Shown piece by piece: positions 9,954-17,974 of a DNA stretch of 64,000 nucleotides; position 1 is the first letter of the stretch; each line of letters begins with the position of its first letter. This DNA is from Kibdelosporangium persicum (GTDB taxonomy: Bacteria; Actinomycetota; Actinomycetes; Mycobacteriales; Pseudonocardiaceae). Under the pieces are notes generated by a model. The model saw nothing but the letters and a program-made list of their open reading frames with translations. It had not been told where the DNA came from and did no database searches. The stretch covers positions 62,001 through 126,000 of the forward strand of contig NZ_JAAATY010000023.1 of the NCBI RefSeq assembly GCF_013280595.1, in the 5' to 3' direction. The position numbers and the translations under genes were made by a program.

Positions 9954-10011
9954 CGCCCCCTCGTGAGTGGTTGTCAGGGTTAGAACCCCGATAACCACTC
10001 ACGAGGGGGCG
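9954..10011. repeat. 46-bp palindrome, copy 1 (core 9960-10005)
   Basis: First of seven copies. The core is 46 bp: left arm beginning CTCGTGAGTG, centre GGTTAGAACC, right arm ending CACTCACGAG. Here the arms are extended by CGCCCCC/GGGGGCG, giving a 58-bp inverted repeat. It lies between divergently transcribed genes (NTF2-like and TetR), so it cannot be only a shared terminator. Confidence 0.9.
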
Positions 10012-10029
10012 CACGTCCTAAGATGAGGC

Positions 10030-10062
10030 ATGGTCCGGTTAGCCTGGACGGTAACGGACCAT
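10030..10062. promoter_or_regulatory. operator-like dyad before tetR
   Basis: ATGGTCCG-(G)TTA on the left and TAACGGACCAT on the right form an inverted repeat with a single bulged G. It sits 25 bp before the TetR start in the divergent intergenic region, the normal position for an autoregulatory TetR operator. An in-frame ATG inside it (10030) is therefore not the likely start. Confidence 0.5.
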
Positions 10063-10086
10063 GTCCCCGGTCAGCAAGGAGGGATG

Positions 10087-10650
10087 ATGCGCGCGGACGC
10101 CCGGCGTAACTACGAACAGCTGCTCGGACAGGCGAAGATCGCGTTCGCCGAGTTCGGCACGGACGCCTCCCTGGACGAGATCGCCCGGCGGGCAGGGGTG
10201 GCGAGCGGGACGCTGTACCGGCATTTCCCCACCCGGCTGGACCTCATCGAGGCGGTCCTCGCCGAGCGGATAGCCGAACTGGCCGCCCTCGGTCGCCAGT
10301 TGCTGACGGCCGAGGACGAGTTCGAGGCGTTGTCCACCTGGCTGCGGGCCGCGCTCGACCACGGCCTGACCTATCGGGGTCTGTCGGCCACCGTGATGAA
10401 CGCGGCCCTCGACCGGGGAACCGATCTGGCATCCACGTGGCATGCCGAACTGTTCGAGGTGGGAGCCGCGTTGCTGGCGCGCGCACGGCGATCAGGCACG
10501 ATCGTCGCCGACGCGCACGACGCGGACGTGCTCAAGATGATCGGTGCCATCGCCTGGGCCGCCCACGACGCCCCAGACAGCTCCGCCCAGGCCAGCCGCC
10601 TGCTCGTCCTGCTGCTGAACGGACTACGTCCCCGCAGCGTCCAGCAATGA
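10087..10650 (+). CDS. TetR-family transcriptional regulator
   Basis: DNA-binding repressor of about 187 residues. The N-terminal helix-turn-helix reads ASLDEIARRAGVASGTLYRHF; the C-terminal part is a helical ligand domain ending in LLLNGLRPRSVQQ. Of two adjacent ATG codons (10084, 10087), the second has the better distance (4 nt) from GGAGG at 10078. The frame is open back to 10030, but that ATG lies in a dyad that looks like its operator. The divergent NTF2-like gene is the likely target. The gene is followed after 20 bp by palindrome copy 2. Confidence 0.88.
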   Translation: MRADARRNYEQLLGQAKIAFAEFGTDASLDEIARRAGVASGTLYRHFPTRLDLIEAVLAERIAELAALGRQLLTAEDEFEALSTWLRAALDHGLTYRGLSATVMNAALDRGTDLASTWHAELFEVGAALLARARRSGTIVADAHDADVLKMIGAIAWAAHDAPDSSAQASRLLVLLLNGLRPRSVQQ

Positions 10651-10670
10651 CGACGTTCCCTGCGTATCCC

Positions 10671-10716
10671 CTCGTGAGTGGTTAGCAGGGTTAGAACACG
10701 GATAAACACTCACGAG
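10671..10716. repeat. 46-bp palindrome, copy 2
   Basis: Second copy, centre GTTAGAAC. It is flanked by a further inverted pair, GTTCCCTGC at 10655-10663 and GCAGGGAAC at 10719-10727, so the whole structure can form a stem over 73 bp. It lies just after the TetR stop codon and before a broken methyltransferase transcribed the same way. A terminator role for tetR is possible here, but there is no T-tract. Confidence 0.88.
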
Positions 10717-10794
10717 GAGCAGGGAACTTTTGGCCGGCGTGGGCCGACTCGTACACCGGAAGAGGTCTGTGCGAGGGCGGGAGGCGCCGGCGGA

Positions 10795-11068
10795 ATGCGG
10801 TGGTACGAGAACGACGGCCTGTGGTCGGGCTTCGCGGAGACGATGTTCTCGCCGCGCCGGGCGGAGGAAGCCGCGGAGCTGGTCGCCACGTCGCCGTTGC
10901 TGGCCTACGAACCGGGGAATCACCTGCGTTCTCTCCAGCGCGGCCGAGTTGAAGGAGATGTTCAGGCAGGCGGGATTCCAGGACGTCGAGTGCTTCGGCG
11001 ACTTCGACGAATCGCCTTACGACAACCACTCGGCGCGGTTGATTGTCCGTGGCTACCGGCGTGACTGA
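10795..11068 (+). pseudogene. class I methyltransferase with internal deletion
   Basis: Both ends of a SAM-dependent methyltransferase remain and the middle is gone. From ATG 10795 one frame gives MRWYENDGLWSGFAETMF and SPRRAEEAAELVATSPLLAYEPG, a typical N-terminus of this family. From about 10930 another frame gives SSAAELKEMFRQAGFQDVEC and ending DNHSARLIVRGYRRD, a typical C-terminus. The SAM-binding glycine motif (D-x-C-C-G-x-G) and roughly 150-180 residues are missing, and the two halves are out of frame. It directly precedes, and touches, the FecCD permease gene, so it was probably the first gene of that operon. Confidence 0.75.
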
Positions 11069-12101
11069 GCGAGTCCGGCTGGTTCCGGTACTCCTGATCC
11101 TTTCCGTGGCCCTGGTCGTGTCCATTGCCGCCGGCATCGCGCTCGGCGCGACGGTCATCCCGATCGGCGACGTGCTGCGGTACCTCCAAGCGGCCTTGAC
11201 GGGCGGCACGATCACGGCAGACGAGCTGTCCGGTTACACCATCGTGTGGGAAGTTCGCACGCCACGAGTCCTGCTCGCGGTGCTGGTCGGAGCGGGGCTG
11301 AGCGTGGTGGGCGTCGTGATCCAAGCATTGGTGCGCAACGCTTTGGCGGACCCGTTCGTGCTGGGTATCTCGTCGGGTGCGTCTGTCGGGGCGACGGCGG
11401 TCGTGGTGTTCGGCGTGTTCGCGAGCCTGGGCGTGTACGCCTTGTCGGCAGCGGCGTTCCTGGGGGCGTTGGGTGCGTCGGCGCTCGTCTACATCGCCGC
11501 CATGAGCAAGGCCGGACTCACGCCGCTCAGGCTGGTGCTCACCGGAATCGCCCTGGCGTACGGGTTCCAGGCCGTGATGAGTGTGCTCGTGTTCCTCGCG
11601 CCCGACGGGCAGGCCGCGCGCACGGTGCTGTTCTGGCTGATGGGCAGCCTTGGCGGGGCGAACTGGGGATCACTGCCGATCGGGGTCGTCGCCGTACTGC
11701 TCGCGATGGTTGTGTTGCTGCGCAACAGCAGGGCGTTGGACGTGCTCGCGATGGGCGACGAAACAGCGGCGAGCCTCGGCGTGGACGCGGCCGGACTGCG
11801 GCGTTGGCTGTTCGTCCTCACCGCCGCGGTGACCGGATTGCTGGTAGCGGTCAGCGGGGCGGTGGCGTTCGTCGGACTGGTCATGCCGCACCTGGTCAGG
11901 ATCCTGGTCGGGTCGGGGCATCGCCGGGTGCTCGCGGTGGCCCCGCTGGCCGGTGGGGTGTTCATGGTCTGGACCGACCTGGTGTCCCGGACGCTCGCCG
12001 CTCCCGAGGAACTGCCGCTCGGCGTGATCACGGCCGTGATCGGTGTGCCGGTGTTCATCACGTTGATGCGCCGCCGCGGCTACCTCTTCGGGGGCCGCTG
12101 A
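11049..12101 (+). CDS. FecCD-type metal/siderophore ABC transporter permease
   Basis: Integral membrane permease of about 350 residues, one half of the BtuC/FhuB-like channel for iron-siderophore or cobalamin-type ligands. Marker segments: RTPRVLLAVLVGAGLSVVG, GVVIQALVRNALADPFVLG, ISSGASVGATAV and, near the C-terminus, GAVAFVGLVMPHLVRILVG. About ten hydrophobic helices are evident. The start is uncertain: TTG 11043, GTG 11049 and GTG 11061 are all in frame without clear ribosome sites. The gene overlaps the tail of the broken methyltransferase and is joined to the ATPase gene by TGATG. Confidence 0.92.
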   Translation: MATGVTERVRLVPVLLILSVALVVSIAAGIALGATVIPIGDVLRYLQAALTGGTITADELSGYTIVWEVRTPRVLLAVLVGAGLSVVGVVIQALVRNALADPFVLGISSGASVGATAVVVFGVFASLGVYALSAAAFLGALGASALVYIAAMSKAGLTPLRLVLTGIALAYGFQAVMSVLVFLAPDGQAARTVLFWLMGSLGGANWGSLPIGVVAVLLAMVVLLRNSRALDVLAMGDETAASLGVDAAGLRRWLFVLTAAVTGLLVAVSGAVAFVGLVMPHLVRILVGSGHRRVLAVAPLAGGVFMVWTDLVSRTLAAPEELPLGVITAVIGVPVFITLMRRRGYLFGGR

Positions 12102-12874
12102 TGGACGTCGCACTCACCGGTGTCTCGGTGGAGATCGCGGGGAAGTCCCTGGTCCGTGACCTGCACCTGGAAGCAGACGCCGGGCAGGTCGTCGGACTGG
12201 TGGGGCCGAACGGGAGCGGGAAGTCCACGGCGCTCAGGTGTGTCTACCGTGCCCTGAAACCGAGCGCGGGAGCGGTGTTCCTGGACGGCACGGACGTGGC
12301 CACGTTGACACTGAAGGAGAACGCGAGGCACGTCGCGGCCCTCACCCAGGACAACCACACCGACCTGGACTTCACGGTCGCCGAGGTGGTGGCGCTCGGC
12401 CGGACACCGCATCTGCGTGGCAACGAGGCCTTGTCGGCCAGGGAACGTGAGCTGTGCCGGGAAGTCATGGAGCAGACGGATGTCCTGCATCTGAAGGACC
12501 GCAGCATTCTCACGTTGTCCGGGGGAGAACGGCAGCGCGTCTTCATCGCGCGAGCGCTGGCGCAGGAACCGCGAGTGCTGGTCCTCGACGAGCCGACCAA
12601 CCACCTCGATGTGCGGCACCAGGTGGAACTGTTGTCGTTCCTGCGCAAGGCCGGGCTGACCGTGCTCGTCGCCATCCACGACCTGAATCTCGCCGCTGCG
12701 GCGTGTGACCGGCTCGGGGTGCTTGCCGGCGGCCAGGTGGTGGCCGCCGGTGCTCCGATCGACGTGCTGACCTCTGGACTGATCAAAGAAGTGTTCGGAG
12801 TGGACGCGACTGTCGTCTCCCATCCAAGCACCGGCGTGCCGCAGTTGCTGTACGACCTCAAGGAGAAAGCGTGA
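12101..12874 (+). CDS. FecE-type ABC transporter ATP-binding protein
   Basis: A 257-residue ATPase energising the permease. Walker A GPNGSGKST at about 34-42, signature LSGGERQRVFIARAL, Walker B VLVLDEPTNHLD, and H-switch in AIHDLNLAA. The start codon shares a base with the permease stop and the gene overlaps the substrate-binding protein by 4 bp (GTGA). Family: iron chelate/cobalamin importers. Confidence 0.95.
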   Translation: MDVALTGVSVEIAGKSLVRDLHLEADAGQVVGLVGPNGSGKSTALRCVYRALKPSAGAVFLDGTDVATLTLKENARHVAALTQDNHTDLDFTVAEVVALGRTPHLRGNEALSARERELCREVMEQTDVLHLKDRSILTLSGGERQRVFIARALAQEPRVLVLDEPTNHLDVRHQVELLSFLRKAGLTVLVAIHDLNLAAAACDRLGVLAGGQVVAAGAPIDVLTSGLIKEVFGVDATVVSHPSTGVPQLLYDLKEKA

Positions 12875-13845
12875 TCAGAATCCTGCCCCTTGTGCTCGTC
12901 GCGGGCCTGCTGACGGGATGCGGCGCTTCGGTGCGACAGGCCGCGGAAACGGACACACCGGTCACGATCAGCAACTGCGGCAGGGAGATCAGCTACCGGA
13001 CGCCGCAACGACCGGTCGCCTACGAGGTCAGCGGCGCGGAGAAGATGTTCTCCCTGGGACTGGCGGACCGCATGCGCGGTTACGTGATGAACAAGGTGGC
13101 CGATCCGGCGATCGCCGGATCGCCGTGGCGCGAGGACTATTCCAGGGTGGAGCGACTCGGCACCTCGCGGATCACGCGGGAGATCGCGGTGAACGCCAAG
13201 GCGGACTGGGTCCTCGCCGGGTGGGGTTCCGGGTTCAGCGAGGAGCGGGGCATCACGCCGCAGCTGCTCGACCAGGTCGGCATCAGCAGCTACATGCACA
13301 CCGAGACCTGCTGGAACTTCGGTGACAAGAAGGTCGACGTGCCGCCGCTGGAGGCGTTGTACGCCGATCTGGAGAATCTCGGCCGGATCTTCCGGGTCGA
13401 GCAGCGCGCCAGGGATCTGGTCGCCGGACTGAAGGACCGGGTCGCCAAGGTGTCGAAACCCGCGAACGGCCGGCCCGCCAAGGTCTTCGTCTACGACTCC
13501 GGCACCGACCAGCCGTACACCGCGGGCAGGCAGGCCGCGCCGAACGACATCATCAGCACGGCGGGTGCCCGCAACGTGCTGGGGGATCTGAAGAAGGGCT
13601 GGACGTCGGTCGGCTGGGAGCCGGTGGTCCAGGCCGCACCCGAAGTGATCATCATCATCGACTACGCCGACCAGCCGGCCGAGGACAAGCGGAAGTTCCT
13701 CGAGTCGTTTCCCGCCCTCCAAGCTGTCCCGGCCGTCCAGCACGATCGCTACTTCGTCATGTCCTATGGGGACGCTGTGAGCGGGCCACGCAACGTCAAG
13801 GCCGCTGAGGACTTCGCCGCCTACCTGCGGTCGGTCGGCCGATGA
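12871..13845 (+). CDS. FecB/BtuF-type substrate-binding lipoprotein
   Basis: A 324-residue lipoprotein that captures the ligand outside the membrane. Signal peptide ending in lipobox LLTGC (Cys17), then a class III binding-protein fold with two lobes: EMF-like SGAEKMFSLGLADRM, AKADWVLAGWGSGFS, ARDLVAGLKDRVAK (linker helix) and VVQAAPEVIIIIDYAD. GTG 12871 overlaps the ATPase stop, and the gene overlaps the PLP-enzyme gene by 4 bp (ATGA). The ligand is unknown; coupling to biosynthetic genes suggests the product of this same operon complexed with metal. Confidence 0.92.
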   Translation: MIRILPLVLVAGLLTGCGASVRQAAETDTPVTISNCGREISYRTPQRPVAYEVSGAEKMFSLGLADRMRGYVMNKVADPAIAGSPWREDYSRVERLGTSRITREIAVNAKADWVLAGWGSGFSEERGITPQLLDQVGISSYMHTETCWNFGDKKVDVPPLEALYADLENLGRIFRVEQRARDLVAGLKDRVAKVSKPANGRPAKVFVYDSGTDQPYTAGRQAAPNDIISTAGARNVLGDLKKGWTSVGWEPVVQAAPEVIIIIDYADQPAEDKRKFLESFPALQAVPAVQHDRYFVMSYGDAVSGPRNVKAAEDFAAYLRSVGR

Positions 13846-14870
13846 GCGTCGTGCACGAGCACGTCACCGATGCGATCAAACAGCCGGACCTGATCCGGTT
13901 GACCGGCAACATCGTCCTGGCCCGATTCGAGACGATGAAGGTCTACGCCGCCCTCGGCGCGGTCCGTGCGTTGCTGGATCGTGGTGTCGTCCGGCCCGGG
14001 CAGACGCTTGTCGACAGCTCCAGCGGCATCTACGCGTTGGCGCTGGCCATGGCGTGCCACCGGTACGGCCTGAAATGCCACATCGTCGCATCGACCACTG
14101 TGGACTCGGCGATGCGCGCGCAGCTGGAGATCCTCGGCGCCACGGTGGACCAGATGCCGCCTTCCTCATCGCTTCGGCTCGACCAGGAACGCCGTGTGCA
14201 TCGTGTCCATCAGCTGTTGGCGCAACGGCCGGACGCGCACTGGATGCGGCAGTACCACGACAGCGTGCACTACGAGGGGTACAAGCACTTCGCTGACCTC
14301 GTCGCCGCGGCGATCGACGGCCCGCTGACCGTCGTAGGGGCTGTGGGAACGGGTGCGTCGACCGGCGGATTGATCGAGGCGTTGCGGCAGAACGATCCGT
14401 CGGTGCGGCTGCTCGGATTGCAGCCGTTCGGCAGCGTCACCTTCGGCAGCGAAAGGTTCACCGACCCGGAGGCGATCATCGCCGGGATCGGCAGTTCGAT
14501 CTGGTTCGGCAACGTCCGGCACCACTTGTACGACTGCCTGCACTGGGTGGATTTCCGGCACGCCATGGCCGGGACTGTCGGACTGCTCAGGGACCACGCC
14601 GTGTTCGCCGGTCTTTCCACGGGCGCGGCGTACCTGGTCGCCGGATGGGAGGCCGCACGCAACCCTGGCCGTACACATCTGGTGATCGGCGCGGACACCG
14701 GACATCGTTACGTGGAGCGGGTATTCGCGCGGCACCAGGAAGCGCTCAGTGTGGAATCGTTGCGTCCGTTGGAGATCACGTCGCTCAAAGATCTGGCCAT
14801 GCCGTGGTCGGCCATGGAGTGGCAACGCCGTCCGTGGCCCGTTGCGCGACAGGAGGAGCAAGCGTCGTGA
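13842..14870 (+). CDS. cysteine-synthase-like PLP enzyme in a metal-uptake operon
   Basis: A fold-type II PLP enzyme of 342 residues. The likely Schiff-base Lys33 is in RFETMKVYAALGA, the phosphate/substrate loop is DSSSGIYALALAM (59-70), and the PLP phosphate cup is VGAVGTGASTGGLIEAL. It differs from housekeeping cysteine synthase in its leader (IRLTGNIVLARFE instead of the P-x-x-x-L-x-K-x-E pattern) and in its long C-terminus. Relatives such as SbnA make diaminopropionate precursors for siderophores; a similar beta-replacement role is inferred. It lies between the binding protein and an ATP-grasp gene, overlapping both by 3-4 bp. Confidence 0.83.
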   Translation: MSVVHEHVTDAIKQPDLIRLTGNIVLARFETMKVYAALGAVRALLDRGVVRPGQTLVDSSSGIYALALAMACHRYGLKCHIVASTTVDSAMRAQLEILGATVDQMPPSSSLRLDQERRVHRVHQLLAQRPDAHWMRQYHDSVHYEGYKHFADLVAAAIDGPLTVVGAVGTGASTGGLIEALRQNDPSVRLLGLQPFGSVTFGSERFTDPEAIIAGIGSSIWFGNVRHHLYDCLHWVDFRHAMAGTVGLLRDHAVFAGLSTGAAYLVAGWEAARNPGRTHLVIGADTGHRYVERVFARHQEALSVESLRPLEITSLKDLAMPWSAMEWQRRPWPVARQEEQAS

Positions 14871-16033
14871 CCGTCGCGGCCCTGGAAGCGCTCAGTTTCG
14901 GGCTCGGCCACATGGTCCGTGCCGCGTCCCGGGCTGGTGAACGGCTCTGCCTGTTGACTGGCGTGCGTGAACTCTACCTGCACGAGTTGTCCCGGCTACC
15001 TCCCGGCGCTGTGGACATCGTCGACGTCGACACGAACGACAACCAAGCCTGCGCCGACGTCCTCAAGCAGATTCCCGACCTGCACGGACTGGTCAACTCC
15101 ACCGACACGTGGCTCGTGCCCGGCGCCGAACTGACCGAGCGGTTCGGCCTGCCCGGACGGTCCGCGGAATCGGCGCGGTTCCTGCGGGACAAGCTGAGGG
15201 TCCGGCAGCGTCTGCACGAACGCGGTCTGAGCCCGGCGCCGGGCGACACGCTTCCGGCTGTGCTCAAGGACTCCGCCGGGACGTCGTCCCGGAATGTCTG
15301 GCTGGTCAGGACTCCCGAAGAACTGGGACGGGCTCGCCAGGAGGCGGCTCGCGGTGACCTCAAGGGCCGGTTGTTCGCCGAGCCGCTGTTCGCCGGTCCG
15401 GTCTACAGTGCCGAAACGATCACGTGGGCGGGGAGGACCCGGCTGCTGGGTGTGTTCAGCCGCCAGGTGACCGGAACCCGCGAGGACGCGGCCGCGTTTC
15501 CGGTCGCCTTCCCGGCGGAGGACGCCATCGCCGCCTGGGCCGGCCAGGTGCTCGACGCGGTCGAGTTCGAGCAGGGCTTCGCCCACGTCGAATTTGTGCT
15601 CACTGTGGACGGTCCGCAGGTCGTCGAGGTGAACGCCCGGATCGGCGGCGCCCTCGTGGGTGAGGCGTTGTGCCGCACGCTCGGCACGAACGTCTACGAG
15701 TCGATGATCGACATGGCGCTCGGGAAGCCACCGGCACTCGCGGCGCACGCGGAACGGACCGGTCCCGCGGTGGCGTTCGCGTTGGTCTACCCGTCCCAGA
15801 AGGGAGTCCTGCAAGGGATCGACGGTCTTGACCAGTTGCCCGGCTATCCAGGCCAACCCGAGTGGTATCCGATGAGGACCGTAGGTGATCACATCGAGCA
15901 CTTGACCGACCAACGCGGATGCGTCGGCATGGTGCTGACCGAGGGACCGACGGCCGAACTGGCCCTGCACCGGGCCTTGGCCGCGGCGGCGGTCGTTTCG
16001 CCCAGGGCAGAACGGGACGCCACAGCCCGGTAG
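14867..16033 (+). CDS. ATP-grasp ligase
   Basis: A 388-residue ATP-grasp enzyme expected to join a carboxylate to an amine via an acyl-phosphate. GTG 14867 overlaps the PLP-enzyme stop, with AGGAGG at 14851. N-terminal Rossmann-like part to about 100, then SAESARFLRDKLRVRQRL, the ATP lysine region LPAVLKDSAGTSSRNVWLV, and the metal motif FVLTVDGPQVVEVNARIGG (Glu and Asn). Similar enzymes make dipeptides or amino-acid amides. In this operon it probably condenses the amino acid made by the PLP enzyme with a second acid to form a small chelator; that is inference. No exporter gene is adjacent. Confidence 0.85.
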   Translation: MTVAALEALSFGLGHMVRAASRAGERLCLLTGVRELYLHELSRLPPGAVDIVDVDTNDNQACADVLKQIPDLHGLVNSTDTWLVPGAELTERFGLPGRSAESARFLRDKLRVRQRLHERGLSPAPGDTLPAVLKDSAGTSSRNVWLVRTPEELGRARQEAARGDLKGRLFAEPLFAGPVYSAETITWAGRTRLLGVFSRQVTGTREDAAAFPVAFPAEDAIAAWAGQVLDAVEFEQGFAHVEFVLTVDGPQVVEVNARIGGALVGEALCRTLGTNVYESMIDMALGKPPALAAHAERTGPAVAFALVYPSQKGVLQGIDGLDQLPGYPGQPEWYPMRTVGDHIEHLTDQRGCVGMVLTEGPTAELALHRALAAAAVVSPRAERDATAR

Positions 16034-16053
16034 CAGCGTTTAGGGTGACCGGC

Positions 16054-16857
16054 ATGGGTGAGGCGATCACCGGCACAGCCGCAGGCGTGCCGTACACAGC
16101 ATTACGACCGGCTGTCGAAACCGACGCGTTGGTGGTGTCCTGGCACATGATGGACGCGCCACGCACGAACGCGGCTTTCGCCGCCGCACTGCCGATGAAC
16201 GACGTCCCTGCCTGGCGCGTGCATCTCGGTATGCCGTTCAGCGGCGCCAGGAGACCCAACGACATGGACGCGCTCTTCGAGCGGGCCAAGCGCGACCCGG
16301 CGCTGGCGTTCTTCTCGCCGTTCGCCCGCCAAGCCGTCGAGGAGTTCCCCGCGGCGCTGGATGACGTCCGCGGTCAGCTGTCCATAGGGGACGGACCACT
16401 GTTCGCGCTGGGTGGTTCGCTCGGGGGCGCTGTCGTCCTGCAGAACCTGACCAAGGTGCCGTTCACGGCGGCGGCGTTGGTCAATCCGTTGATCCGCATG
16501 CGGTCGGGTGTCCGCTTGTTCGAACAGATGGTGGGCAAGCCGTATTCGTGGAACGACGAATCCACTGCGGCGGCCGACGCGATGGACTTCGTGGCTCGGG
16601 CGAGCGAACTCGGCGACGTGCCTTTGCTGGTCGTCAGCGGAACGGAGGATCATCCGGATCTCCGTGACGACGCCAAGGAACTGGTCGATCGTCTGCCGAA
16701 TGCCGAGCTCGTAACCATTCCCGGCCTCGCGCATCCGCTGGCTGACGAGCCCGGGATCGATCCCGCGCCACAGTGGCCGGTGACCAGGACGGTCGACGAG
16801 CGGCTCACTCAGTGGTTCCAGCGGTTCGTCCCCCTCGTGAGTGTTTATCAGGGTTAG
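16054..16857 (+). CDS. alpha/beta-hydrolase family protein
   Basis: A 267-residue alpha/beta-hydrolase-like protein. The nucleophile elbow reads LGGSLGGAVVLQ; the acid/His region is SGTEDHPDLRDDAKE and IPGLAHPLADEPG. ATG 16054 follows a -10-like TAGGGT (16041-16046) by 7 bp, so a leaderless transcript is possible. The last eight codons (PLVSVYQG and the TAG stop) are supplied by palindrome copy 3, meaning the repeat has become the gene's 3' end. It may act with the metal-uptake operon (for example as a chelate esterase), but a 20-bp gap separates them. Confidence 0.8.
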   Translation: MGEAITGTAAGVPYTALRPAVETDALVVSWHMMDAPRTNAAFAAALPMNDVPAWRVHLGMPFSGARRPNDMDALFERAKRDPALAFFSPFARQAVEEFPAALDDVRGQLSIGDGPLFALGGSLGGAVVLQNLTKVPFTAAALVNPLIRMRSGVRLFEQMVGKPYSWNDESTAAADAMDFVARASELGDVPLLVVSGTEDHPDLRDDAKELVDRLPNAELVTIPGLAHPLADEPGIDPAPQWPVTRTVDERLTQWFQRFVPLVSVYQG

Positions 16858-16879
16858 AACCCTGCTAAACACTCACGAG
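16834..16879. repeat. 46-bp palindrome, copy 3
   Basis: Third copy, centre GTTAGAAC, between convergent genes (hydrolase ending 16857 and HtrA-like ending 16896). Its left half encodes the last residues and stop codon of the hydrolase. Confidence 0.9.
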
Positions 16880-16895
16880 GTCTGACCAGGCGGTC

Positions 16896-17918
16896 TCAGC
16901 CGGTGCGAGAGCCGATGGTCAACTCGAGTTGTTGTCGTGCGTCGCCTCGGGCGATGGTCACGGGAACCTTACGGCCGGGTTCCGTCCGGCGGAGTCCGGA
17001 CAGCAGTTCCTCCACGGTGCGGATGTCCTGACCGGCGAACTGGACGATCACATCGCCGGTGCGCAGTCCGCTGCCGGCGGCCGGGCCGGCCTGGTCCACG
17101 TCCAGCACCAGCGCCCCGTGGCCGGTGCGCACACCGAGCCGCTGCTGGATGTCCGGCGTCAGACGACCCAGTGACACGCCCAAGTAGGGATGTGTCGCGG
17201 TGCCGTCGGCCAGCAACTGCTCGGCGACGTCCAGCACAGTCGCCGACGGGATCGCGAAGCCGAGGGAGACCGCACCCGCGGTGGGCGGAATGTAGGCCTC
17301 GTTGATGCCCACGACGCGGCCGAGCGAGTCGATCAGGGCACCGCCGGAGTTGCCGGGGGAGATCGCCGCGTCGGTCTGGATGAGGTCCACCAGTGCCTGC
17401 GTCCGGCTGCCCGAGCCGGGGATCTCCCGGTGCAGACCGGAGATGATCCCCGCGGTCACGGAGTTCTGGAAGCCGAGCGGGCTGCCGATCGCCACGGCGG
17501 TCTCACCGGGCCGGGGGAGCGCGGTCCGGAATTCCGGGACCGGCAGGTTCTTTCGTTCGGTGCGGACCACGGCGAGATCGGTGACGGTGTCGGTGGCCAG
17601 CACCGTGCCAGGGGACCGGCCACCGTCGGCGTACGCGACGACCACCTCACGTTGCTGGCCCACAACATGCTGGTTGGTCACCACCACATCCGGCCGCAGC
17701 ACCACACCACTTCCCACGCCCGCACCGACCTGGACGGTCACCACGCTCGGCCCGATCCGGTCGACCACGTCCGCCAGAGCGGCCTCCGGCGCGGCCGGTG
17801 CCGGAGCGGCGGGCACCGGTTCGCGCGACGGTTGCCCGCCGTCCTGCCCAGCTGTGCACGCCGACAACGCCATGACCGCCGCCAACACCACAGCACTGAT
17901 CCACCGTGTCTCGGCCAT
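16896..17918 (-). CDS. HtrA/DegP-like S1C serine protease, lipoprotein
   Basis: A 340-residue extracytoplasmic protease with a lipobox at ALSAC (Cys21), a Pro/Ala-rich linker to about 47, a trypsin-like domain and one C-terminal PDZ domain. Catalytic triad: His84 in TNQHVV, Asp114 in TDLAVV, Ser191 in SPGNSGGAL. The PDZ core is TGHGALVLDVDQAGPAAGSG. ATG 17918 is chosen because it begins the signal peptide (MAETRWISAVVLAAVMALSAC); the upstream in-frame extension is Pro-rich and lacks a start signal. A role in cell-envelope protein quality control is expected. Near-identical 30-bp sequences flank the gene (16794-16830 and 17964-17997). Confidence 0.93.
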   Translation of the reverse strand: MAETRWISAVVLAAVMALSACTAGQDGGQPSREPVPAAPAPAAPEAALADVVDRIGPSVVTVQVGAGVGSGVVLRPDVVVTNQHVVGQQREVVVAYADGGRSPGTVLATDTVTDLAVVRTERKNLPVPEFRTALPRPGETAVAIGSPLGFQNSVTAGIISGLHREIPGSGSRTQALVDLIQTDAAISPGNSGGALIDSLGRVVGINEAYIPPTAGAVSLGFAIPSATVLDVAEQLLADGTATHPYLGVSLGRLTPDIQQRLGVRTGHGALVLDVDQAGPAAGSGLRTGDVIVQFAGQDIRTVEELLSGLRRTEPGRKVPVTIARGDARQQLELTIGSRTG

Positions 17919-17974
17919 ACGTACCCAGTACCCAGAAACCCCGGTATCTGGACATCTGGGCGTCGGCGAGCGGC

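Noticed and set aside
10030-10062. ATG at 10030 as the TetR start
   Set aside because: It falls inside an operator-like dyad and lacks a ribosome site, whereas 10087 has GGAGG at a good distance.
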